Shown here: positions 1 to 7,753 of the stretch, piece after piece | Position numbering within the stretch: the stretch's first letter is position 1 | Layout of the letters: the number at the start of each line of letters is the position of its first letter | NCBI GenBank assembly: GCA_963811595.1 | Contig: CAWERW010000002.1 | Location: 454,444 to 518,443 of the forward strand | Reading direction: 5' to 3' | DNA from: DASQFQ01 sp963811595 | Lineage (GTDB): Bacteria > Actinomycetota > Thermoleophilia > Solirubrobacterales > Solirubrobacteraceae | DNA length: 64,000 nt | Notes under the pieces: generated by a model | The model's database searches: none | Told to the model about the DNA's origin: nothing | What the model saw: the letters and a program-made list of their open reading frames with translations, nothing else | Translations under genes and position numbers: made by a program

Positions 1-2
1 GC

Positions 3-746
3 AACGACCGGGTGATGGTCTCGCTCCGCCGCCGTGGGCGCTCCTTCGCCGCCCCGGTCCGCCTCGCCACGGGGCGCATCCGCAATGTCACCGCCGCCGT
101 CGGCCCTCGTGGACACGTGCTCGTCGTCTGGGAGGCGCGCGGGGTCGTGCGCGCGCGCTTCAAGGCACCGGGCGCCAGGTCCTTCCGGCCCGCCGAGACG
201 ATCCGCTCCGAGCCGGCCTTCTTCACCGACCTCCACGCCGCCGTCACGCGCTCCGGCCACGCGTTCGTCGCCTGGAGCGCGCAGCTGCGCACCGAGGGCG
301 GCCAGGCCGGGCCGCTGCTCATCCAGGGCGCCACCCGGCGCGCCGGCGCGCGCTTCCGCCCGGCCCAGCTGCTCGAGCGGCTCGGCGCCGATGGGGGCCG
401 TGAGCCCGTCGACCTCGAGATCGACTCGCGCGGGCGGGCGCTGCTCGGCTGGACCGGGGCGCGCGTCCGGCTCGCGGAGTCCTCGGGCGGCGCCTTCACC
501 ACGCTGCCCTTCACCGCCGAGGGCGTCCTCACCGATCTCGCGACCGGGCCGGGCGGCCGGCGCCTCGCCGTCTGGACGGCCGGCGCGCGAGTCGAAGCCG
601 CGTTTGACCCCGGCGACGGCTTCGGCGTCGCCGAGCCCGTGGCGCCGAACGGAGAAGAGGTCCGCGCGGCGATCGGCCCCCGCGGTCAGTCGGTCGTGAT
701 CTACACGTACAACGATCGTGTGGAGGTTGCCTCGCGACGCGGGTAG
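3..746 (+). CDS. C-terminal part of a secreted beta-propeller-like protein (5' end outside window)
   Basis: The reading frame is open to the left edge (codons for N-D-R precede the first GTG/ATG at 12/15), so this is the C-terminal ~247 residues of a longer protein. It consists of repeated blade-like units in which small/hydrophobic strands alternate with glycine, for example VLVVWEARG, AFVAWSAQ, ALLGWTGAR and LAVWTAGAR, each a 'hxhhW' strand separated by ~50 residues. That pattern is typical of exported propeller or BNR-like proteins in this group. No catalytic motif is visible. It ends 9 bp before the HMG-CoA reductase start. Specific function unknown. Confidence 0.6.
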   Translation, partial: NDRVMVSLRRRGRSFAAPVRLATGRIRNVTAAVGPRGHVLVVWEARGVVRARFKAPGARSFRPAETIRSEPAFFTDLHAAVTRSGHAFVAWSAQLRTEGGQAGPLLIQGATRRAGARFRPAQLLERLGADGGREPVDLEIDSRGRALLGWTGARVRLAESSGGAFTTLPFTAEGVLTDLATGPGGRRLAVWTAGARVEAAFDPGDGFGVAEPVAPNGEEVRAAIGPRGQSVVIYTYNDRVEVASRRG

Positions 747-755
747 GACCCCCGC

Positions 756-1943
756 ATGGCCTCCACCACGCCGCGCGACCGCGTCTCCGTCCCCCGCCAG
801 TCCGACGACTACACCCGCGAGGCCGCCGAGGCCCGCCGCGACTTCCTCGGGGAGCAGGTGGGCGCCAGCCTCGAGCACGTCGGCTCCTACTCCTTCGACC
901 CGTCGGTCCTGCCCGGCAACATCGAGCACTTCACCGGGGTCGCCCAGGTGCCGCTCGGGATCGCCGGGCCGCTGCTCGTCGACGGCGAGCACGCGCAGGG
1001 CGAGTTCTACGTCCCGATGGCGACCGCGGAGGGAACGCTGGTGGCCTCTTACAACCGCGGCATGAAGCTGCTGCACGCCGCCGGCGGCGTCACGACGACG
1101 ATCATGGACGACCGGATGCAGCGCGCGCCGGCGTTCCTGTTCGAGAGCGCCCGCGGCGCGCGCGCATTCGGCGAGTGGCTGGACGAGCACTTCGACGAGA
1201 TCCGCGAGGTCGCCGAGTCGACGACGAAGTCGGGCCGCCTCCAGGACATCGAGCAGTACTCGGCGAGCCGCATCCTCTACACGCGCTTCAACTACACGAC
1301 CGGCGACGCCGCCGGCCAGAACATGACCGGCAAGGCGACCCAGGCCGCCTGCCACTGGATCCTCGAGCAGTACCCCGACATCGAGCGCTTCTTCCTCGAG
1401 GGCAACTTCGCCACCGACAAGAAGTCGTCGCAGATCAACATGCTGCGCACCCGCGGCAAGCGCGTGGTGGCCGAGGCGACGATCCCCACTGTTCTCTTCA
1501 AGTCGATCATGAACTCGAGCTCCGAGCTCATGTACCGGGCGCGCCAGGTCTCGAACCTCGGCGGCTTCATGTCCGGCGTCAACAACAACGGCGCCCACTC
1601 CGCCAACGGCATCACCGCGATGTTCATCGCCACCGGCCAGGACGTCGCCAACGTCGCCGAGTCCTCGGCCGCCTTCACCTACGCCGAGCTGCGCGAGAAC
1701 GGCGACTACTACTACTCGCTCACGATCCCGTCGCTGATCGTCGGCACCTACGGCGGCGGCACCGGGCTCGCCACCCAGCGCGAGTGCCTCGAGCTGCTCG
1801 GCTGCTACGGCAAGGGCGGCGTGCGCAAGTTCGCCGAGATCGTGGCCGCCACCGTCCTGTGCGGCGAGCTGTCGCTGGGCTCGGCGATCGTGGCCGAGGA
1901 GTGGGTCAACGCCCACGACCTCCACGGCCGCAACCGGCCCTAG
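756..1943 (+). CDS. Class I hydroxymethylglutaryl-CoA reductase
   Basis: 395 aa, catalytic domain only, no membrane anchor. Class I (eukaryote/archaeal-type) HMGR reduces HMG-CoA to mevalonate with NADPH. Visible landmarks: EGTLVAS with catalytic Glu92; TTGDAAGQNM (181-190), the dinucleotide-binding loop; ATDKKSSQIN with the catalytic lysine at 222/223; GQDVANV with Asp296; and the C-terminal NAHDLHGRN with catalytic His387. It starts at ATG 756; TAGGAC 6 bp upstream (744-749, overlapping the preceding stop) may be a weak -10. No other mevalonate-pathway gene is in the window. The stop codon shares the sequence CTAG with the convergent small gene at 1940-2119. Confidence 0.92.
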   Translation: MASTTPRDRVSVPRQSDDYTREAAEARRDFLGEQVGASLEHVGSYSFDPSVLPGNIEHFTGVAQVPLGIAGPLLVDGEHAQGEFYVPMATAEGTLVASYNRGMKLLHAAGGVTTTIMDDRMQRAPAFLFESARGARAFGEWLDEHFDEIREVAESTTKSGRLQDIEQYSASRILYTRFNYTTGDAAGQNMTGKATQAACHWILEQYPDIERFFLEGNFATDKKSSQINMLRTRGKRVVAEATIPTVLFKSIMNSSSELMYRARQVSNLGGFMSGVNNNGAHSANGITAMFIATGQDVANVAESSAAFTYAELRENGDYYYSLTIPSLIVGTYGGGTGLATQRECLELLGCYGKGGVRKFAEIVAATVLCGELSLGSAIVAEEWVNAHDLHGRNRP

Positions 1944-2119
1944 CGGTCGGAGAGGTAGAGGCCGAGCGGCAGGCCGAGCGTCGCCATGAAGATCAGCCCG
2001 ATCCCGGTGGCGATCAGCGTCTTGGACTTGTAGACGTGGCCGACCGTGCCCACGAAGAAGCCGGCCGCCATCAGGATGATGAACGGGACGGGCGAGGGAT
2101 CGAAGGCGGCCAGCGGCAC
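1940..2119 (-). CDS. Small two-TM membrane protein (59 aa)
   Basis: Too short for routine gene calling. Reading from GTG at 2119 gives 59 residues: a short polar N-terminus, a hydrophobic segment (VPFIILMAAGFFVGTVG, ~11-27), a polar turn HVYKSKT, a second hydrophobic segment (LIATGIGLIFMATLGLPLG, ~35-53) and the tail LYLSDR. The loop/TM architecture and the tail-to-tail CTAG overlap (1940-1943) with the HMGR gene argue for a real gene. No Shine-Dalgarno is obvious. Function unknown. Confidence 0.6.
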   Translation of the reverse strand: MPLAAFDPSPVPFIILMAAGFFVGTVGHVYKSKTLIATGIGLIFMATLGLPLGLYLSDR

Positions 2120-2144
2120 GGGGCGGCGAGCATTCCACAGTTCC

Positions 2145-2150
2145 TAGACT
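2145..2150 (+). promoter_or_regulatory. Probable -10 (TAGACT) of MoxR operon, short-leader/leaderless
   Basis: TAGACT ends 8 nt before ATG 2159 and there is no Shine-Dalgarno in between. It fits the TAnnnT-N6-9-start pattern repeated elsewhere in the window. Confidence 0.5.
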
Positions 2151-2158
2151 CCTGAGCC

Positions 2159-3043
2159 ATGAGCGTCGAACCGGCCGGGGTCGAGGACGTCGCCGCCGGC
2201 CTGCGCGCCGTCGGCTACCTGCCGGGCGAGTCGACCGCGCTCGTGAGCTTCCTGGCCGCCCGGCTGGGCAAGCCGGTGCTCGTCGAGGGCCCCGCGGGCG
2301 TCGGCAAGACCGAGCTCGCCAAGGCGCTGGCGAAGTACCTCGACCGCCGGCTCGTGCGGCTCCAGTGCTACGAGGGGCTCGACGAGGCGAAGGCGCTCTA
2401 CGAGTGGAACTACCGCAAGCAGCTCCTGCGCATCCAGGCCGAAGCCCAGGGCACGGGCTGGGACGCGGTGCAGGACGACATCTTCGGCGAGGAGTTCCTG
2501 CTCGAGCGCCCGCTGATGACCGCGATCTCCTCGCCCGAGCCGGTCGTGCTGCTGATCGACGAGATCGACAAGACCGACCAGGAGTTCGAGGCGATGCTGC
2601 TCGAGCTGCTCTCCGACTTCCAGATCTCGATCCCCGAGCTGGGGCGGATCGAGGCGCGCACGCACCCGGTCGTCCTGCTGACGTCGAACAACACGCGCGA
2701 GCTGACCGAGGCGCTCAAGCGCCGCTGCCTCTACCTGTGGCTCGACTACCCCTCGACCGAGCACGAGCTCGAGATCGTGCGCCTGCACGCGCCCGAGCTG
2801 CCGGCGCAGGTGGCCGAGCGGCTGGTCGAGGTCATCCACATGGTGCGCGAGCTCGACCTCAAGAAGCCGCCCTCGATCGCGGAGTCGATCGACTGGGCGC
2901 GCGCGCTGCTGCTGCTCGGCGCCGACGACATCGACGCCGACGTCTTCCGCTCGACGCTGTCGATCATCGTCAAGCACCGCACCGACCTCGACACGGTCGC
3001 CGAGCGCGTCGGGGTGCGGCTCGGCGTCGCCTCCTCGTCGTGA
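2159..3043 (+). CDS. MoxR-family AAA+ ATPase (CoxD-like)
   Basis: 294 aa. Walker A GPAGVGKTE (44-52), Walker B VVLLIDEIDK (129-138), sensor-1 LLTSNNTREL (around 180), arginine finger region EALKRRC. MoxR ATPases act as chaperones that work with a partner VWA protein, often to insert metals or mature enzyme complexes; CoxD/CoxE is the closest named pair. The next gene supplies the VWA partner, starting inside this stop codon (GTGA, 3040-3043), so translation is coupled. No CO-dehydrogenase structural genes lie in the window, so the client is unknown. Confidence 0.9.
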   Translation: MSVEPAGVEDVAAGLRAVGYLPGESTALVSFLAARLGKPVLVEGPAGVGKTELAKALAKYLDRRLVRLQCYEGLDEAKALYEWNYRKQLLRIQAEAQGTGWDAVQDDIFGEEFLLERPLMTAISSPEPVVLLIDEIDKTDQEFEAMLLELLSDFQISIPELGRIEARTHPVVLLTSNNTRELTEALKRRCLYLWLDYPSTEHELEIVRLHAPELPAQVAERLVEVIHMVRELDLKKPPSIAESIDWARALLLLGADDIDADVFRSTLSIIVKHRTDLDTVAERVGVRLGVASSS

Positions 3044-4425
3044 CCTTCCCCGCCGGGGTCGTCTCGTTCGCGGAGGAGCTGCGGGCGGAGGGCCTGGCGG
3101 TGGGGACGTCGGAGCTGCTCGACGCGTTCGCGGCGCTGGGGACGGTGACCTGGACCGAGGAGGCCTCGTTCCGCGAGGCGCTCGCGGCCACGCTGGCGAA
3201 GTCGCCCGAGGACCGGCGCGTGTTCGATCTCGTGTTCGAGCGCTTCTTCTTCCGCGCCGCCGAGGCGGCGGCGATGGAGCAGGGCGTGCGCGAGCAGGGC
3301 GGGCTCGCCGGGGGTGAGGACGAGGACGGCATCACCGGCGGCGAGCAGATCGACTTCGACAACCTGCGCGAGCAGCTCATCCAGGCGATCCGCGCCGGCG
3401 ACGAGTCCGCCATGCGCGACCTCGCGCGGCTCGCGATCGTCGCCTTCGGGCGCCGCGGCGAGGGCTCGGGCGTGCTCGGCGTCGACGTCCAGCGCATCCG
3501 CCGCGCGCTCGGGCTGCGCTCCGAGCCCGGCGGGCCGCCGCCCCGCGACCCGGAGGGGCCGCCGGCGACCCCCGGGCTCACGCGCGACCAGATCCGGCGC
3601 TTCGAGCAGCACCTGCGGCGCGAGCTCGAGCGGGCGCAGATCGAGCGCACGCAGTCGCTCCCGGCCTCGCGGCCGCTCAACGAGCTCGATCGCGCGCTGC
3701 CCTCCGGGCCGCTGCAGGACCTCGCGGCCGTGCACCGCGTCGTCGCGCAGCTCAAGCGCCGCCTCGCCACGCAGGGCCACGAGACGCGCGGGCGCAAGCG
3801 CCACGCCCACGTCGACGTGCGCCGCACCATGCGCGCGTCGCTGCAGACCGGCGGCGTGCCGGTCGAGCTCAAGTACCGCCCGCGGCGGCCCAAGCGCCCG
3901 GAGCTCTACGTGCTGTGCGACGTCTCGACCTCGGTGACGAGCGCGTCGGTGTTCTTCCTGTCGGTGCTGCACGCGCTCCACGACACGTTCCGCAAGATGC
4001 GCTCGTTCGTGTTCGTGGAGCGGATCTCAGAGGTCACCGAGGTCTTCGAGCGCGAGCGCTCGTTCCGCGCGGTCTCCGACGCCATCTCCAAGGACGCGGG
4101 GGTGGCGGACGTCTCCGGCTACACCGACTACGGGCGCGTGTGGCGCGAGTTCCTCGCCCAGGTCGCCGACGACCTGCACCCGCGCGCGACGGTGATCGTG
4201 CTCGGCGACGCGCGCACGAACGGCCGCGACCCGCGCGCCGACGTCTTCGCCTCGATCGTCGCGCTCGCCGGGCGCACGTTCTGGCTCAACCCCGAGCCGC
4301 GGCTGTACTGGAACTACGGCGACTCCGTGATCTCCGCCTACGAGCAGCACTGCGAGGCCCACGAGTGCTGGACGACGCGCCAGCTCGAGGACTTCGTGAA
4401 GGCGCTGACGAGGCCGTACGCGTGA
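3040..4425 (+). CDS. VWA-domain protein, CoxE-like partner of MoxR
   Basis: 461 aa from GTG 3040 (overlaps the MoxR stop). N-terminal half is helical with an acidic glycine-rich stretch and an arginine-rich linker; the C-terminal VWA_CoxE domain begins near RPELYVLCDVSTSV, where DVSTS is the DxSxS MIDAS motif, with later metal-ligand candidates in SGYTDYG and VIVLGDART. Cytoplasmic; no signal peptide. It presumably forms the MoxR-VWA machine with the preceding ATPase. The next gene starts in its stop codon (GTGA, 4422-4425). Confidence 0.88.
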   Translation: MTFPAGVVSFAEELRAEGLAVGTSELLDAFAALGTVTWTEEASFREALAATLAKSPEDRRVFDLVFERFFFRAAEAAAMEQGVREQGGLAGGEDEDGITGGEQIDFDNLREQLIQAIRAGDESAMRDLARLAIVAFGRRGEGSGVLGVDVQRIRRALGLRSEPGGPPPRDPEGPPATPGLTRDQIRRFEQHLRRELERAQIERTQSLPASRPLNELDRALPSGPLQDLAAVHRVVAQLKRRLATQGHETRGRKRHAHVDVRRTMRASLQTGGVPVELKYRPRRPKRPELYVLCDVSTSVTSASVFFLSVLHALHDTFRKMRSFVFVERISEVTEVFERERSFRAVSDAISKDAGVADVSGYTDYGRVWREFLAQVADDLHPRATVIVLGDARTNGRDPRADVFASIVALAGRTFWLNPEPRLYWNYGDSVISAYEQHCEAHECWTTRQLEDFVKALTRPYA

Positions 4426-4838
4426 GCCGCGGCGTGGTCGCGACCGCGGTGCTGGCCGGCGCGGGGGCGGTCGCCGTGCTCGCCGCGCTGCTGCTGCCGT
4501 GGTGGAACGCGCTGGTGCTGTTCGGCGCGCTCGACCGGATCGAGGGGCCGTTCGGCCTCCCCTACGACTGGGTGGAGACGCTGCCGGAGCTCGCCGCCGG
4601 GCTCGGCGCCATCGCCGTATCCGCGGCGATCTCGATCCGCTGGCACGGGCCTCGTGGCCTGGCGCTGCCGACCGCGCTCGTGCTCGCGGCCGGCACCGTC
4701 TTCCTCCTCAGCTGGTCGATCGATCCGCCCGATCCCGGCCCTGCCGGGTCGGTCGCCCTCGGCTGGGGCGCGTACCTGGCGACCGCGGCGCTGGCGGTCG
4801 CTGCAGTGGCGGCCTCCGCCCGCTGGAGGAGCGCGTGA
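4422..4838 (+). CDS. Four-TM membrane protein in MoxR/VWA operon
   Basis: 138 aa from GTG 4422, overlapping the VWA stop by 4 nt. About four hydrophobic segments: VVATAVLAGAGAVAVLAAL, the ELAAGLGAIAVSAAI region, TALVLAAGTVFLLSW, and a C-terminal YLATAALAVAAVAAS. No conserved catalytic residue seen and the family is not recognised. Its place in a tightly overlapping operon suggests a membrane partner for the MoxR/VWA pair (inference). Confidence 0.7.
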   Translation: MSRGVVATAVLAGAGAVAVLAALLLPWWNALVLFGALDRIEGPFGLPYDWVETLPELAAGLGAIAVSAAISIRWHGPRGLALPTALVLAAGTVFLLSWSIDPPDPGPAGSVALGWGAYLATAALAVAAVAASARWRSA

Positions 4839-5251
4839 CCGACGCGGCCGCCCTGATCGAGCGCGAGCGCTTCATGACGCTCGCCACCGCGGACGCCGAC
4901 GGCGTCCCGTGGGCCTCGCCGGTCTGGTACGCGCCGGCGGGCCCGTCCGAGCTGCTGTGGGTGTCGCGGCCGGAGACGCGCCACTCGCGCAACCTCGCGG
5001 CGCGGCCGGAGCTGGGGATCGTCATCTTCGACTCGCGCCAGACGCCGGGCGACGTGCAGGCCGTCTATATGGAGGGGCGGGCCGAGCAGACCGATCCGGA
5101 GCGGATCGCGATCTTCAGCGAGCGGTCGATCGCGCAGGGGATGGAGGAGTGGCCGGTCGTGCCCGACCACCTCCGGCTCTACAGCGCGGTGATCTCGCAG
5201 CACTGGGTGCTGCGGGATGACCGCGACGAGCGGATCCCGGTCAGTCCGTAG
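4835..5251 (+). CDS. Pyridoxamine 5'-phosphate oxidase-fold protein
   Basis: 138 aa from GTG 4835, overlapping the previous stop as GTGA and preceded by GGAGGA at 4825-4830. Split-barrel flavin/F420-binding fold: FMTLATADADGVPWASPVWYA (17-37) is the characteristic strand-turn-strand, followed by LLWVSRPETRHSRNL and the VYMEGRAEQ strand. Such proteins bind FMN, F420 or haem; the exact cofactor cannot be read from sequence. Fourth gene of the MoxR operon. Its 3' end overlaps the convergent adenylate cyclase gene by 11 bp. Confidence 0.82.
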   Translation: MTDAAALIERERFMTLATADADGVPWASPVWYAPAGPSELLWVSRPETRHSRNLAARPELGIVIFDSRQTPGDVQAVYMEGRAEQTDPERIAIFSERSIAQGMEEWPVVPDHLRLYSAVISQHWVLRDDRDERIPVSP

Positions 5252-6353
5252 ACGGCTTGCGCGGGCGGTAGGTCGTGAGCGGCTTGTTGAGGCCCTTGAG
5301 CTTCTTCTCGCCCGCGCTCGACCACTCGAACGTGGCGTCGCCGATGCGGTCCTTGACGGCCTCGGAGACGAGCACCGCGCCCGGGCGGGCGCGGCCGGTC
5401 AGGCGGCTCGCGACGTTGACCGTCGAGCCGAACCAGTCGCCCCAGCGGTTGACGGCCGGCCCGTAGGCGACGCCGGCGCGCAGCGGCGGGAAGCTCTCCT
5501 CGGCCTCGGCGCGCTCGAGCAGGTCGAGGCAGGTCGCGACGGCCGCCTCCGCGTCGGGCGAGACGAACATCACCGCGTCGCCGATCTGCTTGACCACGCG
5601 CACGGGCTGCTCCACGACCTCGCTCGCGAGCTTCGACAGCCGGCCCGCGAGCCCGCCCAGCTCCTCGACGTCGACGGTCTCCCCCAGCTCGGTGAAGCCG
5701 ACGAGGTCGGCGAACGCGATCGCGGTCTCGGTCGTGTCCGACACCTTGCCCGACGTGCGCTCGGCGATCGAGATCACGTCGTTGCGCAGGAGCTGGCGCA
5801 TGTGCAGGAGGAAGACGTGGTCGAGCAGGCGGCTCGCGAGCGGGAGCAGCTCGTCAGCGGCGTTCTCCATCCGGCGCGCGAGATCGAGCTCGGAGTCGCC
5901 CGGCTCGAGGAACGTCTGGGCGAACAGCACCCGCAGCGCCTCGGCGAAGCGCACCATGCCGCGCCCCAGCACGCGCGTGACCTCGAGCGTCTCCTCCGTC
6001 GAGAAGCCGGCCGCCGCGATCGCCGCCGTGTCCTTCGCACCCTCGAGGTCGGCCTCGCCGAGCACCTCGGCGTCCGGATCGGGGATCGCGAGCCCGAGCG
6101 CCCGGCGGAACTCGCGCAGCTGGTCGAGCTCGAGGCCGACCTCCTCGGCGATCTGGCGCTGGCTGTAAGCCTTGTCGCCCGCGAGCAGGCGCTCGACGGG
6201 CAGCAGCACGAGCCGGTCCTCCTCGACGGCCTGGCGCAGCTCGTCGACGCTGCAGCCCTCCTCGTCGTGCAGGTGGTCGAGCAGCTCGGCCCGCGCCTTG
6301 CGCGACTCCTCGTCCTCGAGGCCTTCGAGGAGTCCCTCGGCTTCCCAGTCCAT
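5241..6353 (-). CDS. Class III adenylate cyclase with N-terminal autoregulatory domain (Rv1264-like)
   Basis: 370 aa. N-terminal ~200 residues form the helical regulatory domain found in the pH-responsive mycobacterial cyclase Rv1264; the rest is a class III catalytic domain. All six canonical catalytic positions are present: metal ligands Asp216 and Asp259, adenine-selecting Lys255 and Asp306, transition-state Asn313 and Arg317 (in STVNVASRL). Product is expected to be cAMP, homodimer, cytoplasmic. ATG start; the hexamer TAGCGT (6363-6368, made partly from the stop codon of the upstream GNAT gene) lies 9 nt before it. Confidence 0.9.
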   Translation of the reverse strand: MDWEAEGLLEGLEDEESRKARAELLDHLHDEEGCSVDELRQAVEEDRLVLLPVERLLAGDKAYSQRQIAEEVGLELDQLREFRRALGLAIPDPDAEVLGEADLEGAKDTAAIAAAGFSTEETLEVTRVLGRGMVRFAEALRVLFAQTFLEPGDSELDLARRMENAADELLPLASRLLDHVFLLHMRQLLRNDVISIAERTSGKVSDTTETAIAFADLVGFTELGETVDVEELGGLAGRLSKLASEVVEQPVRVVKQIGDAVMFVSPDAEAAVATCLDLLERAEAEESFPPLRAGVAYGPAVNRWGDWFGSTVNVASRLTGRARPGAVLVSEAVKDRIGDATFEWSSAGEKKLKGLNKPLTTYRPRKPSTD

Positions 6354-6362
6354 GGCCGCCGG

Positions 6363-6368
6363 ACGCTA
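6363..6368 (-). promoter_or_regulatory. Possible -10 (TAGCGT) of adenylate cyclase
   Basis: TAGCGT on the minus strand, 9 nt before ATG 6353. Its first three bases are the stop codon of the upstream GNAT gene. The spacing is at the long end for leaderless promoters. Confidence 0.35.
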
Positions 6369-6878
6369 CAAGAGCTCGTCGGCGAGCAGATCCATGAGCA
6401 GGCCGTCGTGCCACTCGCCGTCGGCGTGCCGCTCGTAGCGGCGCAGCACGCCGACGGGCTTGAAGCCGAGCCGCGCGTAGGCCTTGATGGCTCGCTCGTT
6501 GGCGGCCGACGGGTCGATCGTGAAGCGATGGTGGCCGCGCTCCTCGATCAGGAACCGGATCGCCAGCCGCAGCGCCTCCGGGCCGAGGCCCGTGCCCTGG
6601 TGCTCGGTGGCGATCGCGATGTCGAGCGACGCGTGGCGGTACATCGGGTCCGTCTCCTCGCCCAGCAGCAGCACGCCGACGAGCTCGCCGCCCGCCTCGA
6701 TGGCGAGCGCCGGCTCCTGGCGGTCGGCGATCAGCTCGCCGACCCGCGCCGCATCCCACACCTGCCACCACTCCGCCACCGCCGGCTCGGTCAGCAGCGC
6801 GAGCAGCGCCCCCGCGTCCTCCTCACGCACCGGCCGGAGCGTGACCCGGTCGCCGCGCAGGACGGGGGGAAGTTCCAT
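6366..6878 (-). CDS. GNAT-family N-acetyltransferase (RimJ/RimL-type)
   Basis: 170 aa from ATG 6878 (MELPPVLRGDRVTLRPV...). Acetyl-CoA-binding signature EHQGTGLGPEALRL (motif A, Q/RxxGxG/A) near the middle; following RHHRFTIDPSAANERAIKAY with the typical N-x-x-A-I-x-x-Y motif B helix; end SFKPVG-like strand (LGFKPVGVLRRYE). Substrate unknown; RimJ/L relatives acetylate protein N-termini or small amines. Divergent from the TPP-riboswitch transporter. Confidence 0.85.
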   Translation of the reverse strand: MELPPVLRGDRVTLRPVREEDAGALLALLTEPAVAEWWQVWDAARVGELIADRQEPALAIEAGGELVGVLLLGEETDPMYRHASLDIAIATEHQGTGLGPEALRLAIRFLIEERGHHRFTIDPSAANERAIKAYARLGFKPVGVLRRYERHADGEWHDGLLMDLLADELL

Positions 6879-6883
6879 GCCGT

Positions 6884-6889
6884 TAGGAT
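6884..6889 (+). promoter_or_regulatory. Probable -10 (TAGGAT) of the thiamine-transport operon
   Basis: TAGGAT placed ~12 nt before the start of the TPP aptamer, consistent with a transcript starting near 6896. No clear -35. Confidence 0.4.
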
Positions 6890-6900
6890 GCCGGAGGACA

Positions 6901-6990
6901 AACAGGGGGGCTGGCGGAGGCCGGCTGAGATAGCGCCCACGACCTGGCGCTGACCCTTCGAACCTGTGGGGTAATGCCCGCGGAGGGAGC
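6901..6990 (+). promoter_or_regulatory. TPP (THI-box) riboswitch
   Basis: Conserved thi-box blocks in order: a G-rich 5' strand (6904-6910), GGCTGAGA (6923-6930), a variable P3 stem (GCGCCC...GGCGC), TGACCCTT (6951-6958), AACCTG (6961-6966), GGGTAATGC with one extra G (6968-6977), and the terminal GCGGAGGGA (6980-6988). It sits directly upstream of a three-gene thiamine-precursor ABC transporter. The terminal GGAGGG is also the Shine-Dalgarno of the first gene (ATG 6992), so ligand binding can mask the ribosome site; no terminator hairpin intervenes. Confidence 0.93.
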
Positions 6991-6991
6991 G

Positions 6992-7753
6992 ATGCGCACA
7001 CAGACCGAGGCTCCCGTGGTGGAGCCTCGCCACGTAGAGGGCGATCACGCCGGGGTGACCCTGACCGGGGTCTCGAAGGCGTTCGGGCCCGTGCACGCGC
7101 TGAACGGCGTCTCGCTGCACGCCGACGCGCGCGAGACGATCGCCGTCGTCGGGCCGAGCGGGTGCGGGAAGACGACGCTGCTCGAGCTCGTCTGCGGCCT
7201 GCTGGAGCCCGACGCGGGCACCGTCGACGCGCCGCCGGCGGCGCTCATGCCCCAGCGCGACGGGCTGCTGCCGTGGTTGAGCGCGCTCGACAACGCCGCG
7301 CTCGCGCTGCGCGTCGGCGGCGCCTCGAAGGCGGACGCGCGCGCCGCCGCGCACGAGCACTTCGCGGCGTTCGGGCTCGAGGGCTTCGAGCGCACGCGGC
7401 CGGCCGAGCTGTCGGGCGGCATGCGCCAGCGCGTCGCGTTCCTGCGCACGCTGCTGGCAGGGCGGCCCGTGCTGTGCCTCGACGAGCCGTTCGGCGCGCT
7501 CGACGCGCTGACGCGCGCGCAGCTCCAGCGCTGGCTGGCGGGCGCGCTCGTGCGCGAGCCCCGGACGGTCCTGCTCGTCACGCACGACGTCGAGGAGGCC
7601 GTGCTGCTGGCCGACCGGATCGTGCTGCTCTCGCCCCGTCCGGGGAGCGTCGTCGCGACGCTCGACGTGCCGCTCCCCCGGCCCCGCGAGCGCACGGCCG
7701 CCGAGGTCGTCGAGCTGCGCGAGCGCGCCCTGAGCGCGCTGGGGGTCTCGTGA
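6992..7753 (+). CDS. ABC transporter ATPase for thiamine precursor (ThiZ-like)
   Basis: 253 aa from ATG 6992, chosen because GGAGGG (6982-6987) of the riboswitch is correctly spaced. Walker A GPSGCGKTT (54-62), Q-loop Q88, signature LSGGM (140-144), Walker B LCLDEP (161-166), H-loop in VTHDVEEA. NitT/TauT/Thi-type ATPase. With the TPP riboswitch and a THI5/NMT1-like binding protein two genes downstream, the likely cargo is a thiamine pyrimidine precursor (HMP or a formylaminopyrimidine) or thiamine itself. Overlaps the permease by GTGA. Confidence 0.92.
   Translation: MRTQTEAPVVEPRHVEGDHAGVTLTGVSKAFGPVHALNGVSLHADARETIAVVGPSGCGKTTLLELVCGLLEPDAGTVDAPPAALMPQRDGLLPWLSALDNAALALRVGGASKADARAAAHEHFAAFGLEGFERTRPAELSGGMRQRVAFLRTLLAGRPVLCLDEPFGALDALTRAQLQRWLAGALVREPRTVLLVTHDVEEAVLLADRIVLLSPRPGSVVATLDVPLPRPRERTAAEVVELRERALSALGVS

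Noticed and set aside
5217..6953. Long plus-strand frame over the cyclase and GNAT genes
   Set aside because: Antisense shadow; the minus-strand genes have complete catalytic motifs.
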